Source: Candidatus Omnitrophota bacterium
GTDB taxonomy: Bacteria; Omnitrophota; Gorgyraeia; Tantalellales; Tantalellaceae
Direction of reading: 5' to 3'
Length of the DNA: 7,328 nucleotides
NCBI GenBank assembly: GCA_018814505.1
Contig: JAHIZQ010000272.1
Coordinates: forward strand, 1-7,328
In this document: positions 1-7,128 of the stretch, piece after piece
How the letters are laid out: every line of letters starts with the position of its first letter
How positions within the stretch are numbered: position 1 is the stretch's first letter
Translations under genes and position numbers: made by a program
Notes under the pieces: generated by a model
What the model was told of the DNA's origin: nothing
Databases searched by the model: none
What the model saw: the letters and a program-made list of their open reading frames with translations, nothing else

Positions 1-231
1 AGTCCTCGAATAGAGTTCGCCCACCTGACCTTTCTCAACTTCCTTTCCGTTCTCATCCAAAATCTTAATCCGATCCGTTCCCCAGATCTCCCTTCCGATG
101 GAACCCAACTTTTTAAATTGTTCCTCGGGTCTGAGCAGGGTCACCAGCCCGGCCTCTGTTGAACCGTAAGCCTCCCAGAGCTCCGCATTTTTAAAATAGT
201 CCATAATGGCCATCTTCGTCTCTTTTCGCGC
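1..231 (-). pseudogene. AMP-forming acyl-CoA synthetase, internal fragment
   Basis: The minus-strand frame is open for 77 codons from just after a TAG (232-234) to the window edge. It encodes a core piece of an ANL-superfamily adenylating enzyme. The clearest motif is YGSTEAG (residues 22-28 of the fragment), the A5-type motif that contacts the adenylate. It is followed by a GSIGREIWG segment and by IKILDENGKEV...GQVGELY, the usual run-up to the hinge aspartate. Family members activate a carboxylic acid, often a fatty acid, with ATP and CoA. The family usually has about 500-600 residues. Here the N-terminal two-thirds, including the TSGTTG-type phosphate loop, is missing, and the frame instead overlaps the 3' end of exbB by 41 bp. 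ATGs at 213 and 204 exist, but a protein started there could not bind ATP normally. GC is about 52% over 1-180 by hand count, higher than the genes to the right. The family call is firm; whether the break is biological or an assembly join is open. Confidence 0.72.
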
Positions 232-835
232 CTAATTTGTTAACAAGATCTGTCGCGCTTTTTTCCATTTCTAAAACAAAACCATCAACTTTTGTTACCA
301 AAAAATTATAAGCAACATACGTCGGGATTGCCACCGCAAGCCCCGCCACAGTTGTAATCAACGCCTCCCAAATACCCCCGGCCAAATCTCCCGGATTAAC
401 GGGAGTCATAACTCCTGCTTTTTGTTCTATCACCTGGAAAGCTCGCACCATCCCGGTAACCGTCCCCAAAAGTCCCAAAAGCGGCGCGACATGAGCTATT
501 GTCGCTAACACCCCTAGATTTTTTTCTAGACGCGGCACTTCATGCAACCCAGCGTCTTCTATCGCTTCTTTTATCTCCGAACGTGGACGATCATGTTTCA
601 ATATCCCCGCTTTTAGTATCTGGGCAATCGGCCCCGGCATAACATTACATTTGTCAATCGCTGTCATAATTTTATTTCTTTTTAAAGTTTCCGCAATGGC
701 TTCCATAAACCCTTCGGTATCAATTCTTGCGCGCCATAAATGCCATAATCTTTCCAAAACCACCGCGAAAGCAATAACCGAACATAGCAGTATCAGAAAC
801 ATCAGCGGACCGCCTTTAACCATAAGTTGCCACAT
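191..835 (-). CDS. exbB: ExbB/TolQ/MotA-family proton channel subunit
   Basis: This 214-residue inner-membrane protein is of the family that uses the proton gradient to drive envelope work, as in ExbB-ExbD-TonB or TolQ-TolR-TolA. Three hydrophobic segments are visible: about 10-30 (PLMFLILLCSVIAFAVVL), 108-130 (ending GLLGTVTGMV) and 153-178 (GGIWEALITTVAGLAVAIP). The middle loop is cytoplasmic and charged. The third helix keeps the family glutamate (E157) and a threonine five residues later (T162), and helix two has T125/T127. These line the channel in known ExbB and TolQ. Length fits the family. The ATG at 835 has a strong AGGAGG eight bases upstream. The gene lies 88 bp after the TPR gene on the same strand, so it is probably co-transcribed. 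The partner exbD/tolR is not present downstream. The last residues (about 203-214, ending GHYGLF) are read across the suspicious join with the acyl-CoA synthetase fragment and may not be the native C-terminus. ExbB versus TolQ cannot be decided without the partner genes. Confidence 0.9.
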   Translation of the reverse strand: MWQLMVKGGPLMFLILLCSVIAFAVVLERLWHLWRARIDTEGFMEAIAETLKRNKIMTAIDKCNVMPGPIAQILKAGILKHDRPRSEIKEAIEDAGLHEVPRLEKNLGVLATIAHVAPLLGLLGTVTGMVRAFQVIEQKAGVMTPVNPGDLAGGIWEALITTVAGLAVAIPTYVAYNFLVTKVDGFVLEMEKSATDLVNKLGAKRDEDGHYGLF

Positions 836-843
836 ATCCTTTT

Positions 844-849
844 CCTCCT
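844..849 (-). promoter_or_regulatory. Shine-Dalgarno site of exbB
   Basis: The minus strand reads AGGAGG eight bases before the exbB ATG. It is a near-perfect match to the anti-Shine-Dalgarno sequence and fixes the start at 835. It contrasts with the weak sites before the TPR gene and uvrA, so exbB may be translated more efficiently than the genes upstream of it. Confidence 0.85.
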
Positions 850-869
850 TTTATTTCTCATGTGAATAA

Positions 870-897
870 AAATGTTATTTATGAAATGTTATTTATA
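870..897. repeat. 14-bp AT-rich tandem repeat, two copies
   Basis: Two adjacent 14-bp units starting AAATGTTATTTAT differ only in the last base (870-883 and 884-897). They lie in the 88-bp gap between the TPR gene and exbB, upstream of the exbB ribosome binding site. The sequence is low in complexity. It could be a slippage duplication or part of an AT-rich upstream element; no function can be read from it. Confidence 0.6.
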
Positions 898-923
898 AAG
901 TATTATTGCAACAAAGCTAACTT

Positions 924-3407
924 TTATTTTTCATGTAAGCTATATATGCTAAGTCTATTTTTGGCATATTCTGCTTCAGGACCTATCCCTTCAGATAATT
1001 TTTGATACAATTTAAAAGCTCTTTCATTTTTTCCGTGTTTTTCCAAGAGTTCAACACATTTAAAAAGAGCTCGCATCACCCAAAACTTTCCTGCAGGGTA
1101 TTTATACTCCACCTTCAAATATTCTTCAACAGCTTTATTTTCCATTCCCAAGTTGCGATAACACTCCGCAATGTCAAACTGAAGTTGCGCATTCATTTCG
1201 GAGTTATCTTCACTACGCGCTACTTTAAAATATTCAATCGCGAGCGTATAGTTGTTCTGATCTTTTAATATAGTGCCAATCCTTGTGTTTGCTATAGTTG
1301 TTACCCTATTTTTAGGATACCTTTGGATAAGCATCTCATACTTGGGGATAGCCTTGCTATACGCACCCTTTTTCTTGTAGATATCGCCCAAGGCAAGAAT
1401 CGCCTGAGGCGCCCATCGGCTATTCGGATCTTGTTTAACTATGTCATCAAACTGCTGTAAAGCTTTGTCTTCAATACCCATATCATAAAAAACCCAGCCA
1501 AGCCAATATGTAGCATCGTCAGCAAACGAACTTTTCGGAAACTCAGTCACTACTTCTTGAAAATACTTTTTCGCGTTATTAAAATTTCCACTGTTATAAA
1601 AATATTCGCCAAACCATAATTTTATACCTGCTACCAGGATTTTCTCGTCAGTTTCTTTCATAAGTTGTTTAAAAATTTCTAATGCCTTTTTGGGATTACC
1701 CATCTTATAATACGCCCATCCGGCATGATATCTTGCCCTCAAAAGAGATTTCTTGTTTTTTGAATTTTTCATAATATCTTCATAAATCTTTATCGCATCA
1801 ACATATTGGCCGCCATTATACAGAGCATTAGCTTTTTGTAACAGCGCGTCAAGCCTAAAATTAGCGTTTGCCTCCTCCTGCAACACCATGTCAAACTGTA
1901 ACGCCGCTGTAGTATAATCGCCTTTTTGCCCATACAAAAGGCCCAACTGATAATGAACTTTATCCCGTAACGCGGATCTTGGAAAATTCACAATTAGCGA
2001 CTGAAAAGACAGTATCGCGGCATCTTTTCTGCCCATTTTCTCCAAAACAACCCCTATTTCATACTGCGCGTGATCTGCTAATATGCTCCTAGGGAAATCC
2101 CTAAGCACTTTGTCGTAGGCATTAAATGCCTTTTCATAATCCCCTTGGCTTAAAAAAATGTCGCCCATACTGCATAAAGAATTCACAACCAGGTCTTCCT
2201 TATCCGTCACCTCAACAGTAATCTCATAGTGCTCTAAGGCTTTTTGTTCTTCATCCACAGCTAAATATGCCCAGGCAAGATTATAATGCATTTGATCTGA
2301 CAATTCACCGCTTGAGAATTTTTCTAAAGCTTTTTTATAAATTTTTATAGCCTCTAAAATCTCATTTTTCTTAGATAAAACTTCCCCCATCCAATAATAC
2401 GCGTCATCAGTCCATTCGTTATCCGGGACGTCATTAATTATCCGGCGGTATTTCGCTAAAGCTTTATCCCAATCTTCTTTTTCAAAACTTATCTGCGCCG
2501 CACCCATTAATGACGCGCTTTCGATTACAGGATCATCACTTTCAGCGGCCGCTTTTTCAAAATACTTTTCACTTAAATCACTCTTCCCCTGACAAAGATA
2601 AGCTTTAGCTATTTTATATTCAGCCAACGCTTTCCAGGGGTTATTAGAAGTACTGTTCATAGCATTTACAAAGTTTTCAACCGCCCTATTATAATCCTCT
2701 AGTTTATAAAAACAATCCCCTAAAAGATAATAAGCGTCAAAAACACGTTCATTTACAGGATATTTATCTAAAAAATCTTCGAGTACAGCAACGGCCTTTT
2801 TGTAATCATTTGTGCGGGACAAAAGCTCCGCAGACTGGTACGACGCTTTTACAGCCAAATCCGTTCGGCTATACTTTCGGCAAACCTCATCGAACATTTC
2901 AACTGCCATGGCATATTCACCCAGTTTTTCATAACACCATGCTTCCGAATAAACGGAATACGGAACATACTCGCTAGCAGGAAAATTTTTTATAAGCAAA
3001 TTATAAAACACTAGTGCCTGTTCATAGTTTCCTTCTTTAAAATATACTTCCGCGATCCAATAAACAGCATGTTCAGTACACTCGCTATCATTAAACCTTT
3101 CCATCACAATATTAAACTCAGCAATCGCTTTCGCCGGCAACCCCCTTTCATAATAAACCCTTCCCCGAAGAAAATGGGCTTCAGCCTGCATTGTCCTGGA
3201 AATATTCAGGTTTAAAAGCATATTAAGCTTGCCTTCCGCTAAATCACAAAACCCGTCTTTAACTGCCTTTTTAACAAAATCGAGCTCTGACCTTACCGAA
3301 ACCTCTTCCGCCTGCAAACAAGCTGAACCAGTCGCAAACAAAAGAACTGTAAATATTATGTTTAGAAAAATTTTATTAATCATTACCCCTTTTACAGATT
3401 TGCCCAT
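924..3407 (-). CDS. exported tetratricopeptide-repeat protein, about 21 repeats
   Basis: This 827-residue protein consists of an N-terminal export signal followed almost entirely by TPR-like helical pairs. The signal has a basic start, a hydrophobic core at about 12-28 (IFLNIIFTVLLFATGSA), and a likely signal peptidase I site after LQA (about residue 33). From about residue 40 to 820 there are roughly 21 units of 36-37 residues. Many follow the YgbF/BamD-like TPR pattern, for example YWLGWVFYDMGIEDKALQQF, with an often-seen FP or YP at the end of the second helix. By analogy, this is a periplasmic scaffold that binds protein partners; no enzyme motif is seen. The gene begins 7 bp after uvrA and precedes exbB, so a role beside the proton-driven channel in the envelope is likely but inferred. 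The start is uncertain: ATG 3407 has GGAG only 2 bases away, and ATG 3383 (residue 9) has AGGGG also 2 bases away. Both give a workable signal peptide. The specific function is not recognised. Confidence 0.9.
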   Translation of the reverse strand: MGKSVKGVMINKIFLNIIFTVLLFATGSACLQAEEVSVRSELDFVKKAVKDGFCDLAEGKLNMLLNLNISRTMQAEAHFLRGRVYYERGLPAKAIAEFNIVMERFNDSECTEHAVYWIAEVYFKEGNYEQALVFYNLLIKNFPASEYVPYSVYSEAWCYEKLGEYAMAVEMFDEVCRKYSRTDLAVKASYQSAELLSRTNDYKKAVAVLEDFLDKYPVNERVFDAYYLLGDCFYKLEDYNRAVENFVNAMNSTSNNPWKALAEYKIAKAYLCQGKSDLSEKYFEKAAAESDDPVIESASLMGAAQISFEKEDWDKALAKYRRIINDVPDNEWTDDAYYWMGEVLSKKNEILEAIKIYKKALEKFSSGELSDQMHYNLAWAYLAVDEEQKALEHYEITVEVTDKEDLVVNSLCSMGDIFLSQGDYEKAFNAYDKVLRDFPRSILADHAQYEIGVVLEKMGRKDAAILSFQSLIVNFPRSALRDKVHYQLGLLYGQKGDYTTAALQFDMVLQEEANANFRLDALLQKANALYNGGQYVDAIKIYEDIMKNSKNKKSLLRARYHAGWAYYKMGNPKKALEIFKQLMKETDEKILVAGIKLWFGEYFYNSGNFNNAKKYFQEVVTEFPKSSFADDATYWLGWVFYDMGIEDKALQQFDDIVKQDPNSRWAPQAILALGDIYKKKGAYSKAIPKYEMLIQRYPKNRVTTIANTRIGTILKDQNNYTLAIEYFKVARSEDNSEMNAQLQFDIAECYRNLGMENKAVEEYLKVEYKYPAGKFWVMRALFKCVELLEKHGKNERAFKLYQKLSEGIGPEAEYAKNRLSIYSLHEK

Positions 3408-3414
3408 AACTCCG

Positions 3415-6207
3415 TTAAATTAACAGTTCTTTTAGATACATTCCGGTATATGACCGTTTATCACAAACTATTTTTTCAGGAGTACCACAGGCAACCAATT
3501 CGCCGCCTTTATCCCCGCCCTCAGGGCCAAGATCAATCACGTAATCTGACGACTTAATCACATCCAGGTTATGTTCAATTACCAATACCGTATTCCCTGC
3601 TGAAACCAATTTATGAAGCACATCCAACAATTTATTAATATCCGCAAAATGCAAACCCGTAGTCGGCTCATCAAGTATATACAACGTTTTGCCGGTCGCG
3701 GTTTTAGACAATTCCGTTGCCAGCTTTATCCGTTGAGCTTCACCTCCCGACAATGTCGTTGCCTGCTGTCCTAACCTCATATACCCCAACCCAACATCAT
3801 TTAAAGTCTGAAGTTTATTTTTTATCATAGGTACATTTTCAAAAATCCTTAAAGCATCCTCAACACTAAACGCAAGCATGTCTGAAATAGTGTATCCCTT
3901 GTATTTAATTTCAAGCGTCTGGTCATTAAATCTTTTCCCTCCGCAAACCTGACATTCAACATAAACATCGGGCAAAAAATGCATTTCAATTTTTTTAAGC
4001 CCGTCTCCATGACACGCTTCACAACGTCCGCCTTTTACGTTAAAACTAAACCTACCCGGTTTATACCCACGCATACGCGACTCTGGCAAAGAACTGAATA
4101 ACTTACGTATCGGATCAAATGCTCCTGTATATGTAGCGGGATTTGACCTTGGAGTTCTGCCGATCGGAGACTGGTCAATTACAATAACTTTATCAATATG
4201 CGCGGTACCTCTGATAGTTTTATGTTTCCCCGGTTTAAGTTTTGACTTGTACAATTTTCTTGCCAACGCTCGATACAGAATTTCATCAACAAGAGTACTT
4301 TTTCCTGATCCTGAAACGCCTGTCACACAATTAAAAAGCCCAAGCGGAACCGTTATATTAACGTTTTTTAGATTATGTTCTGCCGCGCCTATAATTTCCA
4401 GCTGTTTTTTCTTATCGTGTTTTCGCCGTTTTTCGGGCACACTGATTTTTAAATCACCACGCAAATATTTCCCCGTAAGCGACTTGTCACTATTTAAAAT
4501 ATCGTCAACCGTTCCCTGCGCTACAATTTCACCGCCATGCTCGCCGGCACCAGGCCCTAGATCTATAATATAATCAGCTTTACGTATAGTCAATTCGTCA
4601 TGTTCAACCACAATGAGAGTATTACCTAAATCTCTAAGCGCCATGAGAGTATCCAAAAGTTTGCTGTTATCTTTTTGGTGCAAGCCAATACTTGGTTCAT
4701 CCAAAACGTACAAAACTCCAACTAATCCCGCGCCAATTTGCGTAGCAAGCCTAATTCTTTGATCCTCCCCCCCGGACAAAGTATTACTTTTCCTATCTAA
4801 CGTTAAATATTCCAATCCCACATTTTTCATAAAATCAAGACGCAGTTTAACCTCTCTAAGAGCTTCTTCCGCTATTTCTTTACGCATTTTGTCCAGTTTT
4901 AATCCTTCAAAATATTCAACCGCGTTTTTAATGGACATTCCGCTCACTTCTGCGATATTTTTTCCGCCAATAAACACATTGCGCGATTCAGCGCGTAACC
5001 GTGCCCCCTCACATTCCGGACATTTTTGTACTGACATAAACGCGCTTATCAACTCTTTAATAAAATCGCTTTCCGACTGATGAAACCTTCGTTCAAGATT
5101 AGGAATAACACCTTCAAAACCAGATTCCTCGTCTCCATACAACACCATACTCTTTTGTTTGGCTGTAAGGCTTCTAAACGGCAACTCATAATCAAACCCA
5201 TGATACCTGGCTAACCGTCTAAGCTGGCGCCTATAATGCAAAATAATACCTCTACCTCCGCGGCGCCATGGAAGAACTGCTCTTAAAAGAGACTCCTCTT
5301 TATCCGGAACTATCAATTCCGGATCTATATGCATTTTATTGCCTAATCCATTGCACAATGGACATGCGCCATACGGACTGTTAAATGAAAAATTGCGCGG
5401 AGCCAACTTTTCAAAACTTAACCCACATTTGACACAGGCATTTTTCTCACTAAATAAAATATCTTTGCTAAAATCAGAATTTTCCTCCACCACACTTACA
5501 ATAATAACACCACTACCAAGTTTTAACGCCACTTCAACCGAATCTGACAATCGTAGTCGAATACCTTTTTTAAGAACAATCCTGTCAACTACAGCTTCAA
5601 TGGTATGTTTAACTTTTTTATTTAAACTCGGGATTCTGTCTCCAATTTCGACAATCTTTCCATCTAGCCTTATGCGAATAAGTCCTTCTTTTCTTGCCCC
5701 TCTCATAATTTCAACATGTTCACCTTTTCTTCCTCTAACCAAGGGAGCAAGTATCATTAATTCTTTACCCGCGCCTTGCTCTATTACTTTATCAACAATT
5801 TCCTGGGAACTTTGCCCGGATATTTCTTCACCGCATTTAGGACACCTCTGTATTCCTATTCTTGCGAAAAGAACTCTTAAATAATCGTAAATTTCAGTTT
5901 GAGTCCCGACAGTCGACCTTGGGTTTCGCCCGCCTGACCGTTGTTCAATACTAATGGTCGGCGACAAACCTTCAACATAATCCATATGCGGTTTCTGCAA
6001 TTGTTCAATAAACTGCCGCGCGTAACTGGAAAGAGACTCCACATACCTGCGCTGTCCTTCCGCGTATATGGTATCAAACGCAAGCGACGATTTCCCCGAA
6101 CCGGAAAGCCCAGTAATTACACACATGGTATCCCGCGGAATCGCGACATCTATTCCTTTAAGATTATGTTCTCGAGCCCCTTTTACTATAATATACGGTT
6201 TACTCAT
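3415..6207 (-). CDS. uvrA: UvrA, excinuclease ABC subunit A
   Basis: UvrA is the cytoplasmic damage-sensing ATPase of nucleotide excision repair. As a dimer it finds distorted DNA and loads UvrB. The 930-residue protein is full length and has both ABC halves. The first half has Walker A GLSGSGKS (33-40), a zinc module with C258/C261/C282/C285, signature LSGGEDQR (477-484), Walker B LYVLDEPS and a switch histidine in VVEHD (about 537). The second half has Walker A GVSGSGKS (630-637), the zinc finger C729/C732/C752/C755 needed for damage recognition, signature LSGGEAQR (819-826), LYILDEPT and VIEHN (His about 879). ATG 6207 was chosen because [17 protein letters not shown] matches the usual UvrA N-terminus; an upstream TTG would add 12 atypical residues. 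Ribosome binding before ATG 6207 is weak. The one oddity is Asp at 482, where most UvrA proteins have Ala in the first signature. It is the first gene of a likely uvrA-TPR-exbB unit and is divergent from the HTH-cupin gene. Confidence 0.98.
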   Translation of the reverse strand: MSKPYIIVKGAREHNLKGIDVAIPRDTMCVITGLSGSGKSSLAFDTIYAEGQRRYVESLSSYARQFIEQLQKPHMDYVEGLSPTISIEQRSGGRNPRSTVGTQTEIYDYLRVLFARIGIQRCPKCGEEISGQSSQEIVDKVIEQGAGKELMILAPLVRGRKGEHVEIMRGARKEGLIRIRLDGKIVEIGDRIPSLNKKVKHTIEAVVDRIVLKKGIRLRLSDSVEVALKLGSGVIIVSVVEENSDFSKDILFSEKNACVKCGLSFEKLAPRNFSFNSPYGACPLCNGLGNKMHIDPELIVPDKEESLLRAVLPWRRGGRGIILHYRRQLRRLARYHGFDYELPFRSLTAKQKSMVLYGDEESGFEGVIPNLERRFHQSESDFIKELISAFMSVQKCPECEGARLRAESRNVFIGGKNIAEVSGMSIKNAVEYFEGLKLDKMRKEIAEEALREVKLRLDFMKNVGLEYLTLDRKSNTLSGGEDQRIRLATQIGAGLVGVLYVLDEPSIGLHQKDNSKLLDTLMALRDLGNTLIVVEHDELTIRKADYIIDLGPGAGEHGGEIVAQGTVDDILNSDKSLTGKYLRGDLKISVPEKRRKHDKKKQLEIIGAAEHNLKNVNITVPLGLFNCVTGVSGSGKSTLVDEILYRALARKLYKSKLKPGKHKTIRGTAHIDKVIVIDQSPIGRTPRSNPATYTGAFDPIRKLFSSLPESRMRGYKPGRFSFNVKGGRCEACHGDGLKKIEMHFLPDVYVECQVCGGKRFNDQTLEIKYKGYTISDMLAFSVEDALRIFENVPMIKNKLQTLNDVGLGYMRLGQQATTLSGGEAQRIKLATELSKTATGKTLYILDEPTTGLHFADINKLLDVLHKLVSAGNTVLVIEHNLDVIKSSDYVIDLGPEGGDKGGELVACGTPEKIVCDKRSYTGMYLKELLI

Positions 6208-6214
6208 AAGCCTA

Positions 6215-6243
6215 ATTTTAACACAAGACGATTTATATAACAA
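6215..6243 (-). promoter_or_regulatory. putative sigma70-type promoter of uvrA
   Basis: On the minus strand TTGTTA (6238-6243) and TAAAAT (6215-6220) are separated by 17 bases and match the -35 and -10 consensus at 4 and 5 of 6 positions. The predicted transcription start, about 7 bases after the -10 box, falls at or next to the uvrA ATG (6207). The transcript would therefore be leaderless or nearly so, which would fit the absence of a good ribosome binding site. This is a consensus match by eye only. Confidence 0.4.
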
Positions 6244-6331
6244 TAATCTTGATAACTATCCTCAAAACCCTTTCGTTTGTCATCATTTTAACTCGGGATC
6301 AACTGAAGAGAGACATCCAGTATTTAGAATA

Positions 6332-6359
6332 AGTGGTAATGTTCAGGATTCCTGCCACT
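6332..6359. promoter_or_regulatory. inverted repeats in the divergent intergenic region (possible operator)
   Basis: The 226 bp between uvrA and the HTH-cupin gene contain no convincing coding frame. Near the middle lies a perfect palindrome, CAGGA-T-TCCTG (6344-6354). It is partly enclosed by a second 5-bp inverted repeat, AGTGG (6332-6336) and CCACT (6355-6359). It sits about 20 bp upstream of the proposed -35 box of the regulator gene, a position suited to binding of a dimeric protein. No T-run follows, so it does not look like a terminator. Assignment as an operator is inference. Confidence 0.3.
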
Positions 6360-6376
6360 CTGTTACTAAATTCAGT

Positions 6377-6405
6377 TTGATTATTTGTTAAAAGTTGCGT
6401 ATAGT
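6377..6405 (+). promoter_or_regulatory. putative sigma70-type promoter of the HTH-cupin gene
   Basis: TTGATT (6377-6382) and TATAGT (6400-6405) are spaced by 17 bases and match the -35 and -10 consensus at 4 and 5 of 6 positions. Transcription would start near 6412, leaving a leader of about 22 nt that contains the ribosome binding site. The -10 box overlaps a short symmetrical sequence, TATA-G-TATA (6400-6408), where a repressor could act, but this may be chance in AT-rich DNA. Confidence 0.5.
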
Positions 6406-6420
6406 ATATGTAAACATTTG

Positions 6421-6427
6421 AAGGAGG
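6421..6427 (+). promoter_or_regulatory. Shine-Dalgarno site of the HTH-cupin gene
   Basis: AAGGAGG lies six bases before the ATG at 6434. It is a full-strength ribosome binding site at ideal spacing and settles the start codon. Confidence 0.85.
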
Positions 6428-6433
6428 CACATA

Positions 6434-6991
6434 ATGGCACTAAAACTTGGCAATCGAATACATGAATTACGTAAACTAAAAAATATGACACTAGAAGAAT
6501 TATCTGAAAAAAGCGGCGTTGCTCTTGCAACCTTAAGCCGGATGGAAAACAATAAAATGCCGGGAACATTGAATTCTCATCAAAAAATATGTAAAGCTCT
6601 CGGTGCTTCTCTTGCAGAGCTCTACCGTGAACTCGAAGATGAAACAAAAACCGTGGAAAACGTTCCCCAAAACGAGAGAACAGAACACTTCATTTCCGCA
6701 AATAACACGAAATATGAACTTCTCGTATTAAAAAGTTTAGATAAAAAAATTATGCCTTTAATGATAAAAATCGGACCGGGCGGAACCACACAAGAAGAAA
6801 GAAACAAACAAGGCGTAGAAAAATTCGTTTACTTGATAAAAGGCCACTTAGAAATTTCAGTTGGAGAAAAAACTTATGCCTTAAGCCCTGGTGACAGCCT
6901 ATACTTTGAAGCTTCTCTTTTACACAAGTTTAGTAACAACAGTAAACTAGACACCGAAGCCATCTGTATTGTTTCACCACCGGCATTATAA
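6434..6991 (+). CDS. XRE-family transcriptional regulator with C-terminal cupin domain
   Basis: This 185-residue cytoplasmic protein combines a DNA-binding and a sensor-type domain. Residues about 6-64 form an XRE/Cro-C1 helix-turn-helix: RIHELRKLKNMTLEELSEKSG, then a recognition helix around ALATLSRMENN. A polar linker (about 66-95) follows, and residues 105-183 form a cupin_2 barrel containing EKFVYLIKGHLEI and LSPGDSLYFEASLLHKFSN. This is the architecture of small-molecule-responsive regulators such as PuuR and SutR, where the cupin binds the effector. In classical metal cupins the first motif carries HxH and a Glu. Here only a Glu (E129) remains near that place, with one His (H164) in motif two, so metal binding may be altered or absent. 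Length is normal for the family. It has its own promoter and a strong ribosome binding site, is divergent from uvrA and convergent with a histidine kinase gene. The ligand and targets cannot be told. Autoregulation is common in the family but is only inferred here. Confidence 0.93.
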   Translation: MALKLGNRIHELRKLKNMTLEELSEKSGVALATLSRMENNKMPGTLNSHQKICKALGASLAELYRELEDETKTVENVPQNERTEHFISANNTKYELLVLKSLDKKIMPLMIKIGPGGTTQEERNKQGVEKFVYLIKGHLEISVGEKTYALSPGDSLYFEASLLHKFSNNSKLDTEAICIVSPPAL

Positions 6992-7015
6992 AAGCACAAA
7001 TCCACGTAAATACAA

Positions 7016-7035
7016 AAATTTTCAGGGGAAAATTT
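7016..7035. terminator. AT-rich hairpin between convergent genes, possible bidirectional terminator
   Basis: AAATTTTC (7016-7023) and GAAAATTT (7028-7035) form a perfect 8-bp stem with a 4-base loop, 24 bp after the stop of the HTH-cupin gene. The stem is A+T rich. The A-run at 7014-7018 gives a T-run on the minus strand, so it fits a terminator for the histidine kinase gene slightly better than for the regulator. It is not a classical GC-rich terminator. Confidence 0.4.
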
Positions 7036-7041
7036 CGAGAA

Positions 7042-7063
7042 AGGCTTAGAAACCGTCAAGCCT
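7042..7063. terminator. second hairpin in the convergent spacer
   Basis: AGGCTT (7042-7047) and AAGCCT (7058-7063) form a perfect 6-bp stem with a 10-base loop. No T-run follows on the plus strand; on the minus strand it is followed by TTCTCGAAATTTT, which leads into the AT-rich hairpin at 7016-7035. Together they could stop transcription of the kinase gene. The call is weak. Confidence 0.3.
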
Positions 7064-7064
7064 C

Positions 7065-7082
7065 ACACTCTCAACACTCTCA
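7065..7082. repeat. 9-bp perfect tandem repeat
   Basis: ACACTCTCA occurs twice in direct succession (7065-7073 and 7074-7082) in the non-coding spacer between the HTH-cupin and histidine kinase genes. It is probably a replication-slippage duplication; no function is apparent. Confidence 0.6.
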
Positions 7083-7128
7083 AGTTTTCAATTCACTACA
7101 GAAATCGCCTGCATAGCCCCACCAGCTC

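Noticed and set aside
191..213. A functional short gene starting at ATG 213 for the acyl-CoA synthetase part
   Set aside because: It would lack the ATP-binding loop and most of the substrate pocket. Adenylation-domain fragments beginning just before the YGSTEAG motif are not known as stand-alone enzymes.
924..3290. DNA-level repeat array or CRISPR-like periodicity in the TPR gene
   Set aside because: The periodicity of about 111 bp is only in the protein pattern. The nucleotide sequence of the units has diverged and shows no identical repeats or spacers.
3300..3407. Lipoprotein signal in the TPR protein (TGSAC)
   Set aside because: The residue at -3 from Cys30 is Gly instead of Leu/Val/Ile, so the lipobox is poor. 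A signal peptidase I site after LQA is more likely, though a lipoprotein is not fully excluded.
5339..5884. 181-codon open frame on the plus strand
   Set aside because: It lies entirely antisense to well-conserved UvrA coding sequence, has no recognisable domain, and is rich in Ser/Pro/Leu as expected of a complementary-strand shadow.
6208..6243. TTG start giving uvrA 12 extra N-terminal residues
   Set aside because: The extra residues ([12 protein letters not shown]) do not resemble any UvrA N-terminus, and the ATG at 6207 gives the canonical beginning. The TTG also overlaps the proposed -35 box.
6208..6433. SOS (LexA) box controlling uvrA
   Set aside because: Neither CTGT-N8-ACAG nor GAAC-N4-GTTC type palindromes are found before uvrA. 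A lineage-specific LexA motif cannot be ruled out by eye.
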